The translations under genes were made by a program, and so were the position numbers. From NCBI GenBank assembly GCA_963809245.1, contig CAWEIU010000003.1:620001-684000 (forward strand): a DNA stretch of 64,000 nucleotides, read 5' to 3'. The stretch comes from Roseiarcus sp963809245 (GTDB lineage: Bacteria > Pseudomonadota > Alphaproteobacteria > Rhizobiales > Beijerinckiaceae). The notes below the pieces were generated by a model. The model did not search any database and was not told the DNA's origin. It saw only the letters and a list, made by a program, of their open reading frames with translations. Shown here in pieces: positions 26,614 through 35,543 of this stretch. Each line of letters starts with the position of its first letter. Positions within the stretch are counted from its first letter, which is position 1.

Positions 26614-27501
26614 TCACTTTCCGTTCAATACGTCGACCAATGTCTTGCCGAGCCGCGCCGGGGATGGCGAGACGCGAATGCCCGCCGCCTCCATCGCAGC
26701 GATCTTGTCTTCCGCGCCGCCCTTGCCGCCGGCGATGATCGCGCCCGCATGGCCCATGCGCCGTCCGGGCGGCGCGGTGCGGCCGGCGATGAAGCCGACC
26801 ATCGGCTTGGAGCGCCCCTTCTTGGCCTCGTCCTTGAGGAACTGCGCCGCGTCCTCCTCCGCCTGGCCGCCGATCTCGCCGATCATGACGATCGACTTCG
26901 TCTCGGGGTCGGCGAGGAACAATTCGAGCGCTTCGATGAAGTCCATGCCCTTGACCGGATCGCCGCCGATGCCGATCGCCGTCGTCTGGCCGAGCCCTTC
27001 GCGCGTCGTCTGGAAGACCGCCTCGTAGGTCAGCGTTCCGGAACGCGAGACGATGCCGACGCTGCCGCGCGAGAAGATATTGCCGGGCATGATGCCGATC
27101 TTGCATTCGCCGGCCGTCATCACCCCGGGGCAGTTGGGGCCGACGAGGATCGACTTCGAGCCCTGCAGCGCGCGCTTCACCTTGACCATATCGAGCACCG
27201 GAATGCCCTCGGTGATGCAGACGATGAGCGGCATTTCGGCGGCGATCGCCTCGCAGATCGCGTCCGCGGCGCCCGGCGGCGGCACGTAGATCACGGAGGC
27301 GTCGGCGCCGGTCGCTTCGCGCGCCTCGGCGACCGTGTCGAACACGGGAAGGCCGAGATGGACCGAGCCGCCCTTGCCTGGCGACGTGCCGCCGACCATC
27401 TTGGTTCCGTAGGCGATCGCCTGCTCGGAATGGAACGTGCCGTTCTTGCCGGTGAAGCCTTGTGTGATGACGCGGGTGTTCTTGTCGATGAGGACGGACA
27501 T
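26614..27501 (-). CDS. sucD: Succinyl-CoA synthetase, alpha subunit
   Basis: SucD binds CoA and carries the phosphohistidine of the substrate-level phosphorylation step in the TCA cycle. The protein is 295 aa. CoA-binding GFTGKNGTFHSEQA (about residues 16-29), VGPNCPGVMTAGECKIG, and the active-site His in GRTAPPGRRMGHAGAIIAGG (about residue 250) are present. Its ATG shares one base with the sucC stop (TGATG), indicating translational coupling. sucA follows 13 bases downstream. Confidence 0.96.
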   Translation of the reverse strand: MSVLIDKNTRVITQGFTGKNGTFHSEQAIAYGTKMVGGTSPGKGGSVHLGLPVFDTVAEAREATGADASVIYVPPPGAADAICEAIAAEMPLIVCITEGIPVLDMVKVKRALQGSKSILVGPNCPGVMTAGECKIGIMPGNIFSRGSVGIVSRSGTLTYEAVFQTTREGLGQTTAIGIGGDPVKGMDFIEALELFLADPETKSIVMIGEIGGQAEEDAAQFLKDEAKKGRSKPMVGFIAGRTAPPGRRMGHAGAIIAGGKGGAEDKIAAMEAAGIRVSPSPARLGKTLVDVLNGK

Positions 27502-28712
27502 CAGCGGGCTCCCTGAGCGGCGGCGCGCACCGCCCCTACGATTTTCTGCGCGGCGTCGTCGAGATCGTCCGCGGCGATTACGTTCAAGCCGGATTCGCTG
27601 ATGATCTTCTTGCCGAGTTCGACGTTGGTGCCCTCGAGGCGCACCACGAGCGGCACCTGGAGGCCGATTTCCTTCACCGCGGCGATCACGCCCTCGGCGA
27701 TCACGTCGCAGCGCATGATGCCGCCGAAGATGTTGACGAGAATGCCTTTGACGTTCGGATCGGCGGTGATGATCTTGAACGCCGCCGTCACCTTATCCTT
27801 CGAGGCGCCGCCGCCGACGTCGAGAAAGTTCGCCGGGCTTTCGCCGTAGAGCTTGATGATGTCCATCGTCGCCATGGCGAGGCCGGCGCCGTTGACCATG
27901 CAGCCGATCGTTCCGTCGAGCGTGACATAGTTGAGGTCGTGCTTCGAGGCCTCGATCTCCTTGGCGTCCTCCTCGGTCTCGTCGCGCAGCGCGACGATGT
28001 CGGGATGGCGATAGAGCGCGTTGTCGTCGAACGACACCTTGGCGTCGAGCACCTTGAGCTGGCCGCCGGTGGTGACGATCAGCGGGTTGATCTCGAGCAT
28101 CGCCATGTCCTTGGCGATGAACGCCGCATAGAGCTTGGCGATCAGCGCCTCCGCCTGTTTGGCGAGATCGCCGGTGAGGCCGAGCGCCCGCGCGGCCGTG
28201 CGGCCGTGATGCGGCATGACGCCGGTCGCCGGATCGATCGAGAAGGAATGGATCTTCTCCGGCGTGTTGTGCGCGACGTCCTCGATGTTGACGCCGCCCT
28301 CGGTCGAAAGCACGAAGGCGACGCGGCTGGTCGAGCGATCGACGAGCGCGGAAAGGTAGAATTCCTTGTCGATCGCGGAGCCGTCCTCGATGTAGAGGCG
28401 GTTGACCTGCTTGCCGGCCGGGCCGGTCTGCACGGTGACCAGCGTCGCGCCGAGCATCTGCTCAGCGAATTGCCTGACTTCCTCGATCGAGCGAGCGAGA
28501 CGCACGCCGCCCTTGTCGCCGGCCGAGGCCTCTTTGAAACGGCCCTTGCCGCGCCCGCCGGCGTGGATCTGGCTCTTGACGACCCAGAGCGGGCCGGGCA
28601 GCGACTTGGCGGCCGCGACCGCCTCGTCGGGCGTGAATGCGGGCTTGCCGGCGGACACCGGCGCCCCGAAGGCGGCCAGAACCGCCTTCGCCTGATATTC
28701 GTGGATGTTCAT
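27501..28712 (-). CDS. sucC: Succinyl-CoA synthetase, beta subunit (ADP-forming)
   Basis: SucC is the nucleotide- and succinate-binding subunit partnering SucD. The protein is 403 aa. It starts MNIHEYQAKAVLAAFGAPV, followed by the ATP-grasp fold with VVKSQIHAGGRGKGRFKEA (about residues 44-62), EINPLIVT (about 200) and the C-terminal CoA-ligase region with NIFGGIMRCDVIAEG (about 320). It overlaps sucD by one base and follows mdh by 45 bases. Confidence 0.96.
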   Translation of the reverse strand: MNIHEYQAKAVLAAFGAPVSAGKPAFTPDEAVAAAKSLPGPLWVVKSQIHAGGRGKGRFKEASAGDKGGVRLARSIEEVRQFAEQMLGATLVTVQTGPAGKQVNRLYIEDGSAIDKEFYLSALVDRSTSRVAFVLSTEGGVNIEDVAHNTPEKIHSFSIDPATGVMPHHGRTAARALGLTGDLAKQAEALIAKLYAAFIAKDMAMLEINPLIVTTGGQLKVLDAKVSFDDNALYRHPDIVALRDETEEDAKEIEASKHDLNYVTLDGTIGCMVNGAGLAMATMDIIKLYGESPANFLDVGGGASKDKVTAAFKIITADPNVKGILVNIFGGIMRCDVIAEGVIAAVKEIGLQVPLVVRLEGTNVELGKKIISESGLNVIAADDLDDAAQKIVGAVRAAAQGAR

Positions 28713-28757
28713 AAATCGACGCTCGCTCTTCGAGGACCGGGCTGAAGCCGAGGTCGT

Positions 28758-29723
28758 TTAGCCGGCCAGGGCCGGGTTGATCGTCTTGCAGGCGTCGATT
28801 AGGCCGCGCACAGAGGCGACGGATTTGGCGAACATCGCCTTTTCCGCGTCGTCCAGCGTGATTTCGACGATGCGCTCGACGCCGCCGGCGCCGATCACCA
28901 CGGGAACGCCGACATAAGTGTCCTTGACGCCGTATTCGCCGTTGAGTTGGGCGGCGCAGGGCAGCACGCGGCGCTGATCCTTGAGGTAGGATTCGGCCAT
29001 CGCGATCGCGGAGGCCGCCGGGGCGTAGAAGGCCGAGCCGGTCTTGAGCAGATTGACGATCTCGCCGCCGCCCTTACGGGTGCGCTCGACCATCGCGTCG
29101 AGACGCTCCTGGGTGGTCCAGCCCATCTTGACGAGGTCGGGCAGCGGGATGCCGGCGACGGTGGAATAGCGCACCGAGGGAACCATGTCGTCGCCGTGGC
29201 CGCCCAGCACGAAGGCGGTGACGTCTTCGACCGACACCTTGAACTCCTCGGAGAGGAAATGGCGGAAGCGCGCCGAATCCAGCACGCCGGCCATGCCGAC
29301 GACCTTGTGCGCGGGCAGGCCGGATGTCTTCTGGAGCGCCCAGACCATGGCGTCGAGCGGATTGGTGATGCAGATGACGAAAGCCTCCGGCGCGTTCGCC
29401 TTGATGCCGGCCCCGACCGCGTCCATCACCTTGAGGTTGATGCCGAGCAGGTCGTCGCGGCTCATGCCGGGCTTGCGTGGAACGCCGGCAGTCACGATCA
29501 CAACGTCGGCGCCGGCGATCTCGGCGTAGGAGCTCGCGCCCGTCAGGCGCGCGTTAAAACCGTCGACAGGCGCCGACTCGGCGAGATCGAGGGCCTTGCC
29601 CTGCGGAACGCCATCGACAATGTCGAATAGAACGATGTCTCCGAGTTCCTTGAGCGCGGCCAAATGGGCCAGGGTGCCGCCGATCTGGCCTGCCCCGATC
29701 AATGCAATCTTCTTACGCGCCAT
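28758..29723 (-). CDS. mdh: Malate dehydrogenase
   Basis: Mdh is the NAD-dependent enzyme oxidising malate to oxaloacetate. The protein is 321 aa and of the lactate-dehydrogenase-like type common in Alphaproteobacteria. Landmarks: GAGQIGGTLAHLAALKELG (residues 8-26), ITAGVPRKPGMSRDDLL-type loop with substrate Arg residues, ITNPLDAMVW, and catalytic His in LGGHGDDMVPS (about residue 176). AAAGGA lies about 9 bases before the ATG. It is the first gene of the mdh-sucCD-sucAB-lpdA run; the 278 bases upstream must contain the operon promoter. Confidence 0.96.
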   Translation of the reverse strand: MARKKIALIGAGQIGGTLAHLAALKELGDIVLFDIVDGVPQGKALDLAESAPVDGFNARLTGASSYAEIAGADVVIVTAGVPRKPGMSRDDLLGINLKVMDAVGAGIKANAPEAFVICITNPLDAMVWALQKTSGLPAHKVVGMAGVLDSARFRHFLSEEFKVSVEDVTAFVLGGHGDDMVPSVRYSTVAGIPLPDLVKMGWTTQERLDAMVERTRKGGGEIVNLLKTGSAFYAPAASAIAMAESYLKDQRRVLPCAAQLNGEYGVKDTYVGVPVVIGAGGVERIVEITLDDAEKAMFAKSVASVRGLIDACKTINPALAG

Positions 29724-30001
29724 GGATTATCGTCCTTTATCTTCGCCGCGGCAAAAGCGCGCAGCCAGGAGCCGCGCGGTGGTAGGCCTTTACCTGTCTC
29801 GCGATCAAGCCGAACTTTTGGCCCAGGGCCCGGCGCCTCCGGTTCCGCGGTCCGCACCCAAATCCACAATCGTTAATTTTCAATGCATTACGGACAGGCG
29901 CGTAAACTTGTAACGGCCAAAATCGCCGAAACGAGGGACGTTCAAGTTACATTTTATGAAATTTGAAAGACGCCCTAGATGCGGGGCATCCGCAGTTTGG
30001 C

Positions 30002-30946
30002 TCAGTATACTTTGCGCCCGAACAGGCTAGCGACCAGATCGACGAGCAGAGTGGCGCTGCGGCCCCGCTCGTCGAGAAACGGATTGAGCTCGACGAGATC
30101 GACCGAGCCGACGAGGCCAGAATCGTACAGCAGCTCCATCGTCAGATGCGCTTCGCGGAAGGTCGCGCCGCCCGGCACCGGCGTGCCGACGCCTGGCGCA
30201 AGCGAGGGATCGAGGAAATCGAGGTCGAGGCTGACATGCAGCATTCCCCCGCTTGCGCCGACCCGTTCGATGATGCGCCGGATCGTCGCCGCTGCGCCGT
30301 ATTCGTCGAGCACCCGCATGTCCACGACATCGACGCCGCGCGCCCGCAGCAGGCGCCGTTCGCCCTCGTCGATCGAGCGCACGCCGAACAGGTGCAGATT
30401 GCGGGGATCGACGACGGCTCCGGCGCCGCCTTCGAACATGCCTTCGAAACCCGGCTCGCCGCACAGCATCGCCGCCGACATGCCGTGCATGTTGCCGCTC
30501 GGCGAGGTCGCGGGCGTGTTGAAGTCCGTATGGGCGTCGAGCCACAGCACGAAGAGTTCGCGCCCGATCTCAGAGGCGTAGCGTGCGACGCCGGCGATCG
30601 AACCCATGGCGAGGCTATGGTCGCCGCCCATCACGATCGGGGTCCGCCCCGCCGCCATCGCCGCGTAGGTCTTCTCGCGCAACAACCGCGACCAGGCTGC
30701 GACGCGCTCGAAATTGCGCGCCGCGCCCGCCGGCGACGGGATGGCGACGAGGGGCGAAGCGAGCGCAAGATCGCCGTGATCCTCCACCTCGTAGCCGAGC
30801 GCGGCCAGTTCGCGATTGAGCCCGGCGACCCGCAGCATCGCCGGACCCATCGCGGCGCCGGCGACGCTGGCGCCGTCCTCGACCGGCGCGCCAAGGATGG
30901 TCAGGGCGCTGCCCCGCGGCGCGGCGGCTTCATGGGTCGTGTCCAT
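30002..30946 (-). CDS. rocF: Arginase
   Basis: Arginase hydrolyses L-arginine to ornithine and urea with a binuclear Mn centre. The protein is 314 aa. Metal ligands are all visible: His in VMGGDHSLAMG (about 107), the DAHTDFN block (about 135), the substrate loop SGNMHGMSAA, and SLDLDFLDPSLAPGVGTPVP (about 242) with two Asp ligands, plus late Glu in VDLVELNPFLDERG. The motif set favours arginase over agmatinase. It lies on the same strand as mdh but 278 bases upstream, so it is not tightly coupled. Confidence 0.9.
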   Translation of the reverse strand: MDTTHEAAAPRGSALTILGAPVEDGASVAGAAMGPAMLRVAGLNRELAALGYEVEDHGDLALASPLVAIPSPAGAARNFERVAAWSRLLREKTYAAMAAGRTPIVMGGDHSLAMGSIAGVARYASEIGRELFVLWLDAHTDFNTPATSPSGNMHGMSAAMLCGEPGFEGMFEGGAGAVVDPRNLHLFGVRSIDEGERRLLRARGVDVVDMRVLDEYGAAATIRRIIERVGASGGMLHVSLDLDFLDPSLAPGVGTPVPGGATFREAHLTMELLYDSGLVGSVDLVELNPFLDERGRSATLLVDLVASLFGRKVY

Positions 30947-31040
30947 CGCCGTTCCCCTTCGCTGAGACCCAGAAGGTCAGCATGCCGCCGCGAACGGGAG
31001 ACGACAAGCGTGGGGGGCGGAGTGCGGAGGTTGCGGCGGC

Positions 31041-31562
31041 TCAGTTCGCGGAAGGCGCCGGCGCCTCGCGCTCCGCCGGCGGAAGGCGCGCTTCGAGGCG
31101 GCGGATGACCTGGATCAGCTCCGAAACCTCGGTCTCGCGCAAAAGGTCGACCTTCTGATGCAGAAGCTCGATTTCGAGCTCCGCCTTGGCGTTGATCCTG
31201 TAGTCGTTCTGCGCCGCGGCGCGGTCGATCGCGGCCTGCCGGTTCTGGCTCATCATGATGAATGGCGCGGCGTAGGCGGCCTGGAAAGACAGAGCAAGAT
31301 TGAGCAGAATGAAGGGATAGGGATCCCACTGCTGAACATAAGCGGTGACGTTGAGAACGATCCATACGAGCAAGATAAAGCTCTGGATGATGATGAAATT
31401 CCAGGAGCCCATGGTCGCCGCGACCCGGTCGGCCACGCGATCTCCGAGGCTGGAATCCTCCGCGTTCCTGTGCTCACGCGCGCGGCGGGCGGCGCGAAGC
31501 TGAAAGAGCAGCTTAATCTCTTCTTCATGAAGGCGATGAGTGAGGTCCGCGACTGCATTCAT
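31041..31562 (-). CDS. DUF1003 family membrane protein
   Basis: The protein is 173 aa. The DUF1003 signature is clear: a charged N-terminus, LGDRVADRVAATMGSWNFII, transmembrane helix 1 (FIIIQSFILLVWIVLNV, about residues 54-70), PYPFILLNLALSFQAAYAAP as helix 2 (about 81-100), then PFIMMSQNRQAAIDRAAAQND and a helical coiled-coil tail. The function of the family is unknown. It lies upstream of arginase on the same strand with a 94-base gap. Confidence 0.88.
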   Translation of the reverse strand: MNAVADLTHRLHEEEIKLLFQLRAARRAREHRNAEDSSLGDRVADRVAATMGSWNFIIIQSFILLVWIVLNVTAYVQQWDPYPFILLNLALSFQAAYAAPFIMMSQNRQAAIDRAAAQNDYRINAKAELEIELLHQKVDLLRETEVSELIQVIRRLEARLPPAEREAPAPSAN

Positions 31563-31680
31563 GACTGTCCCTCAGGATTGCCCAACCTGGCCGAAAGCTA
31601 AGACAGGACGATGAAGAACGGCCGGCGCCTACCCCTTCCCCAGCGCCCGAGGGGCTGAGAACGCGAGGCCGGCTAGACGT

Positions 31681-33144
31681 TCAGCTACCAGCCCTGTTCG
31701 GATTGCGCCAGGCGCGCTCGAACGGCAAGCGCCAGGCGTGCGGCGCAATGAGCTGGTGGACCGATTTCGGCCCCCAGGATCCGGGCTCGTAGAGCCGCAC
31801 CGGCGGCGGCGATTCGAGCAGCGTGGTCGACACCTCCCACAGCCGCTCGATGCCTTCGGCGGTGGTGAAGAGCGTGTGGTCGCCACGCATCGCGTCGAGG
31901 ACGAGGCGCTCATAGGCTTCCAGCACGTCGCCGATCATGCCGGTGTCGTGCATGGCGAACTGCATGCTCAGCTTGTCGAGCCGCATTCCCGGACCGGGGC
32001 GCTTGCCGTAGAAGGACAGCGACACCTTCGACGCGTCCGCGAGGTCGAAGGTCAGATGATCGGGTCCTTGCGCGCCGACCCCTGAGCCGACGGGGAACAT
32101 GCTCTTGGGCGCCTCGCGGAAGGCGATCGAGATGATGCGCTGCCCCTCGGCCATCCGCTTGCCGGTGCGAAGGAAGAACGGCACGCCCGCCCAGCGCCAA
32201 TTGTCGATATGGCATTTGAGGGCGATGAAGGTCTCTGTGTCGGATTCGGGATCGACGCCCTCCTCCTGCCGATAGCCCGCATATTGGCCGCGCACGACGT
32301 CCTTGGGGTCGATCGACAACATGCTGCGGAAGACCTTGTTCTTCTCCTCGCTGATCGGCGCAGGGGAAAGCGCGGTCGGCGGCTCCATCGCCATGAAGGC
32401 GAGGATCTGGAAGAGGTGGGTCACCACCATGTCCCGATAGGCGCCAGTCTGCTCGTAGAAGGCCGCGCGCTTGCCGAGACCAAGCGTCTCCGGCACGTCG
32501 ATTTGCACGTGATCGATGAAATTGCGGTTCCAGATCGGCTCGAACAGCCCATTGGCGAATCGGAACGCGAGGATGTTCTGCGCCGGCTCCTTGCCGAGAA
32601 AGTGGTCGATGCGGAAGATTTGATCCTCGGTGAAGACCTCGTGCAGCTGTTCATTGAGCGCCATGGCGCTTTCGAGGTCGGTGCCGAACGGCTTCTCCAT
32701 GATCACGCGCGAGCGCTTGACGAGGCCCGCATCCGCGAGCAGCCGCACCGAAGGCAGCGCCGCCGAGGGCGGCACGCTCAGATAGTGGAGGCGTTCGCTC
32801 TGTCCCTCGAAGGCGGATTCGGCTGCGAGCACCGCCTCGCGCAGCGCCTCCGGGCCCTCGCCCATCGGGACGTAGTCAAGAATTTCCGAGAACGCCTCCC
32901 ATTCCTCCTCCGTGGCCTTGCGGCCCGGTGAGCGCTCGATCGCGCCGCGCGCAATCTCGCGGAAGACGTCGACGTCGATCGCGTCGAGCGAGACGCCAAT
33001 GATTCGGCATCCCGGAATGAAGCCGGCGCTGACGAGATGGAACAGTCCGGGCAGCAGTTTGCGCTGCGACAGATCGCCGGTCGCGCCGACAAGCACGACG
33101 ACCTGCGGATATTTAGGGCCGACCCCTGGATGAACTTTGCCCAT
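31681..33144 (-). CDS. zwf: Glucose-6-phosphate 1-dehydrogenase
   Basis: Zwf oxidises glucose-6-phosphate to 6-phosphogluconolactone with NAD(P)+ and is the entry enzyme of the pentose-phosphate and Entner-Doudoroff routes. The protein is 487 aa. Landmarks: VGATGDLSQRKLLPGLF (about residues 18-34), VIMEKPFGTDLESA, catalytic RIDHFLGKEPAQNILAFRFA (about 196), and HVQIDVPETLG. The start is the ATG at 33144 (MGKVHPGVGPKYP) with a GTGGAG element just upstream; an extra 32 codons to 33240 are not conserved. No gnd/edd genes are beside it. The ArsR gene is divergent. Confidence 0.94.
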   Translation of the reverse strand: MGKVHPGVGPKYPQVVVLVGATGDLSQRKLLPGLFHLVSAGFIPGCRIIGVSLDAIDVDVFREIARGAIERSPGRKATEEEWEAFSEILDYVPMGEGPEALREAVLAAESAFEGQSERLHYLSVPPSAALPSVRLLADAGLVKRSRVIMEKPFGTDLESAMALNEQLHEVFTEDQIFRIDHFLGKEPAQNILAFRFANGLFEPIWNRNFIDHVQIDVPETLGLGKRAAFYEQTGAYRDMVVTHLFQILAFMAMEPPTALSPAPISEEKNKVFRSMLSIDPKDVVRGQYAGYRQEEGVDPESDTETFIALKCHIDNWRWAGVPFFLRTGKRMAEGQRIISIAFREAPKSMFPVGSGVGAQGPDHLTFDLADASKVSLSFYGKRPGPGMRLDKLSMQFAMHDTGMIGDVLEAYERLVLDAMRGDHTLFTTAEGIERLWEVSTTLLESPPPVRLYEPGSWGPKSVHQLIAPHAWRLPFERAWRNPNRAGS

Positions 33145-33273
33145 GCTCCACCCCCGCTTGGCTCGACGTGGCGCCAGTCCCAATTCGCGACACGGCTCGA
33201 AGTCGCGGAACTCAATGAGCAAGTTTGGGGCCGCGCGCAAATCATTTTGCGGCGCAAAACGGCTTGCCCTTCA

Positions 33274-33291
33274 TTTAACATTATGGTTAAA
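33274..33291. promoter_or_regulatory. Palindromic operator at the ArsR promoter
   Basis: TTTAAC-N6-GTTAAA is a perfect inverted repeat immediately upstream of the ArsR ATG at 33298. A candidate promoter overlaps it: TTGCCC (33264-33269), 17-base spacer, TTAAAT (33287-33292). Binding there would block polymerase, as in classical ArsR autorepression. The implied transcription start almost coincides with the ATG at 33298, so the message could be leaderless; no Shine-Dalgarno is visible. A second palindrome, TTTTGC-GGC-GCAAAA, lies at 33245-33259. Confidence 0.55.
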
Positions 33292-33297
33292 TTAGAA

Positions 33298-33654
33298 ATG
33301 GATACGCTTTCGCAAACTTTCGCCGCCCTGGCCGACCCGACCCGGCGCGGCATCGTCGCCCGGCTCGCGGCGGGCGATGCGACCGTCGGCGAACTCGCCG
33401 AGCCGTTCGACATCAGCGGCCCGGCGATCTCACGGCACCTGAAGGTTCTGGAGGCGGCGCAACTGATCGAGCGGCGGATCGACGCGCGCTGGCGCGTCTG
33501 CACGCTCAAACGGGAACGCCTCGCCGAGGCGCAAAAGTGGATCGGCGAGGTCAGGCAGTTCTGGGAGAGTGGCTTCGACCGCCTCGAGGCCCTGCTGCAA
33601 GCGCAGGACGAAAGAGCGAACGAGAGGCAACGCAAAAGCGAGAGCAAGGAGTAA
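33298..33654 (+). CDS. ArsR-family winged-helix transcriptional regulator
   Basis: The protein is 118 aa. The N-terminal motif LSQTFAALADPTRRGIVARL, the recognition helix ISGPAISRHLKVLEAAQLIE and the wing RRIDARWRVCTLKRE are typical of the ArsR subgroup that accompanies AHSA1/SRPBCC genes. There are no metal-binding cysteines in helix 3. The ATG at 33298 is preferred over 33283, which lies inside the operator palindrome. The stop is 2 bases before the next gene, so the two are tightly coupled. It probably represses the whole following run. Confidence 0.87.
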   Translation: MDTLSQTFAALADPTRRGIVARLAAGDATVGELAEPFDISGPAISRHLKVLEAAQLIERRIDARWRVCTLKRERLAEAQKWIGEVRQFWESGFDRLEALLQAQDERANERQRKSESKE

Positions 33655-33656
33655 CC

Positions 33657-34736
33657 ATGTCCGACGACACCCTCGTCATCACCCGACACTTCAAGGCGTC
33701 CCCGGCGCGCGTCTTCGCCGCCTTCACCGAGAGGCCTTTGATGCAAGCCTGGTTCGGGCCGCAGACGCACACCTGCCCGGCATGCGAGATCGACGCGCGC
33801 GTCGGCGGCAAGTACCGCCTCGAGCTTCATTCCGCGGCCGGCCGCGTCGACATCGTCACCGGCGAGTTTCGCGAGATCTTCCCGCCCGAGCGTCTGGTCT
33901 TCACTTGGGGCTGGCTCAAGGGCGAGGAGCGCAGTCCCGAGACCGTGGTGACGATCACGCTCCGGTCGCGCGACGGCGGCGTCGATCTGACGCTCGAACA
34001 AACCGGCTTCGCGACGCGCGAGGACCGCGATGGCCACGAAAAGGGCTGGACATCGAGCTTCGAGGATCTCGCGGCGATGCTCGACGGGAGGCCCCGGCCA
34101 CCCACCCCGACGCCGACGATCCTGGGCGACCATCGCTCGACTTACGTTCGCTCGGCCCGGATCGGCTTCGCGGAAAAGAACGTCGCCTATGCGCTCGCGC
34201 CGACCCGCCCCCACTCGCCGGAAATTCTCGCGCTCAACCCGTTCGGCAAGATGCCGACGCTGCGCTGGGGCGAGGTCTCGCTCTACGAAACGAGCGCGAT
34301 CCTTCGCTATCTCGACGAGACGTGCCCCGGCCCCGCGTTGATGCCGAGAGAGCCCGCCGCGCGGGCCAAGGCGGAGCAATGGATCAGCGCGATCAATTGC
34401 TATGGCTACCCCGCGATGGCACGCGACTACGTGCTGCAATACGCTTTTCCGAGCGGTCCCGACGGCAAGCCGAACCGCGCGGTGATCGAGGCGGCGCTGC
34501 CGGAAATCCGCAAGATGTGCGGCGCGCTCGACAAGGCGCTCGGCTCGCGCGACGTCCTCGTGGGGGAGACAGTGAGCCTGCCGGACATCCTTCTGGCGCC
34601 GTTGGTCGCTTATGTGGGCGCGATGCCGGAGGGCAAGGACCTGCTCGCCTCATTCTCCAATCTGCGTCGCGCCAACGAGCGGTTCGTCGCTCGCCCGAGC
34701 TACGTTCATGCAAGCACGCCGCCCGAGGCGGCGTAA
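33657..34736 (+). CDS. AHSA1/SRPBCC domain fused to glutathione S-transferase
   Basis: The protein is 359 aa. Residues about 1-150 are an AHSA1-type SRPBCC domain: LVITRHFKASPARVFAAFTE, MQAWFGP, GEFREIFPPERLVFTW, then GHEKGWTSSFEDLAAML. After a Pro/Thr linker (RPRPPTPTPT, about 144-153) comes a GST: STYVRSARIGFAEKNVAYAL, LNPFGKMPTLRWGEVSLYET-like thioredoxin-fold N-domain, and a helical C-domain with LVGETVSLPDILLAPLVAY. AAGGAG lies 6 bases before the ATG at 33657. The join is in one open frame with no internal stop. Hydrophobic ligand binding by SRPBCC joined to glutathione conjugation suggests a detoxification enzyme; that is inference. Confidence 0.85.
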   Translation: MSDDTLVITRHFKASPARVFAAFTERPLMQAWFGPQTHTCPACEIDARVGGKYRLELHSAAGRVDIVTGEFREIFPPERLVFTWGWLKGEERSPETVVTITLRSRDGGVDLTLEQTGFATREDRDGHEKGWTSSFEDLAAMLDGRPRPPTPTPTILGDHRSTYVRSARIGFAEKNVAYALAPTRPHSPEILALNPFGKMPTLRWGEVSLYETSAILRYLDETCPGPALMPREPAARAKAEQWISAINCYGYPAMARDYVLQYAFPSGPDGKPNRAVIEAALPEIRKMCGALDKALGSRDVLVGETVSLPDILLAPLVAYVGAMPEGKDLLASFSNLRRANERFVARPSYVHASTPPEAA

Positions 34737-34753
34737 CGAGAGGAGGAATCGCC

Positions 34754-35461
34754 ATGGCCGAGCATCAAGTCGCGACGCGCGACGCCTGGCTCGAGGCGCG
34801 CAAACAGTTGCTGCAGGAGGAAAAGGAGTTCACGCGGCGGCGGGACGCCCTCGCCGCCAAGCGGCGCGCTCTACCCTGGGTGCGCATCGACAAGCCGTAC
34901 CTGTTCGACGGCCCAGCGGGCGAAGCGACGTTAGGCGATCTCTTCGGCCCACGCCGCCAACTCGTCGTCTACCACTTCATGTTCGCGCCGGAATGGGAGC
35001 GCCCGTGCAAGAGCTGCTCGTTCTGGGCCGACGGCGTCAGCGGCGTCCTGCCGCATCTCGAACAGCGCGACACGCGCTTCGTCGCGATCTCCCGGGCGCC
35101 TTACGAGAAGCTCGCCGCGCGGGCCAAGCTCGCCGGCTACGCCTTCCCCTGGTACTCCTCGGGCCGGAGCGACTTCAATTACGACTTCGGCGTCTCGTTC
35201 CGCCCGGAGGACCTCGCCGCCGGCAAGACGAGCTACAATTACGAGACGAACTCGATGAAGGCGAGCGACCTGCCGGGACTCAGCGCGTTCGTCAAAGGCG
35301 ACGACGGCGCCGTCTATCACGCCTATTCGAGCTTCTCGCGCGGGATCGACATGACCAACGTCGCCTATCAATATCTCGACCTGACGCCGCTCGGCCGCCA
35401 AGAGGACGATCTGCCTTTTTCGATGCAATGGGTGAAGCTGCGCGAGGACTACGCGGCGTAG
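34754..35461 (+). CDS. DUF899 thioredoxin-like protein
   Basis: The protein is 235 aa. DUF899 landmarks: TRDAWLEARKQLLQEEKEFT, RALPWVRIDKPYLFDGPAGE, FMFAPEWERPCKSCSFWADG (CxxC near residue 85), FAISRAPYEKLAARA-like block, FPWYSSGRSDFNYDFGVSF, and YHAYSSFSRGIDMTNVAYQY. The fold is thioredoxin-like and the family is of uncertain function. AGGAGG lies 7 bases before the ATG. It follows the AHSA1-GST gene by 17 bases, so it is likely in the same transcript. Confidence 0.85.
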   Translation: MAEHQVATRDAWLEARKQLLQEEKEFTRRRDALAAKRRALPWVRIDKPYLFDGPAGEATLGDLFGPRRQLVVYHFMFAPEWERPCKSCSFWADGVSGVLPHLEQRDTRFVAISRAPYEKLAARAKLAGYAFPWYSSGRSDFNYDFGVSFRPEDLAAGKTSYNYETNSMKASDLPGLSAFVKGDDGAVYHAYSSFSRGIDMTNVAYQYLDLTPLGRQEDDLPFSMQWVKLREDYAA

Positions 35462-35543
35462 TCGAGAGACGTTCGATGCGCAAAACGGGCGCCGCCGCAT
35501 CGGCTGTGACGAGAGGCGTCCGACAGTGGAGGAGAACTGCGCC

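Noticed and set aside
23343..26738. 1131-codon open frame on the plus strand
   Set aside because: It lies antisense to sucA and has no family similarity or ribosome binding site; long antisense frames are expected in GC-rich DNA with biased third positions.
32778..34439. 553-codon minus-strand frame across zwf, arsR and the fusion gene
   Set aside because: Crosses the divergent promoter region and opposes well-supported genes.
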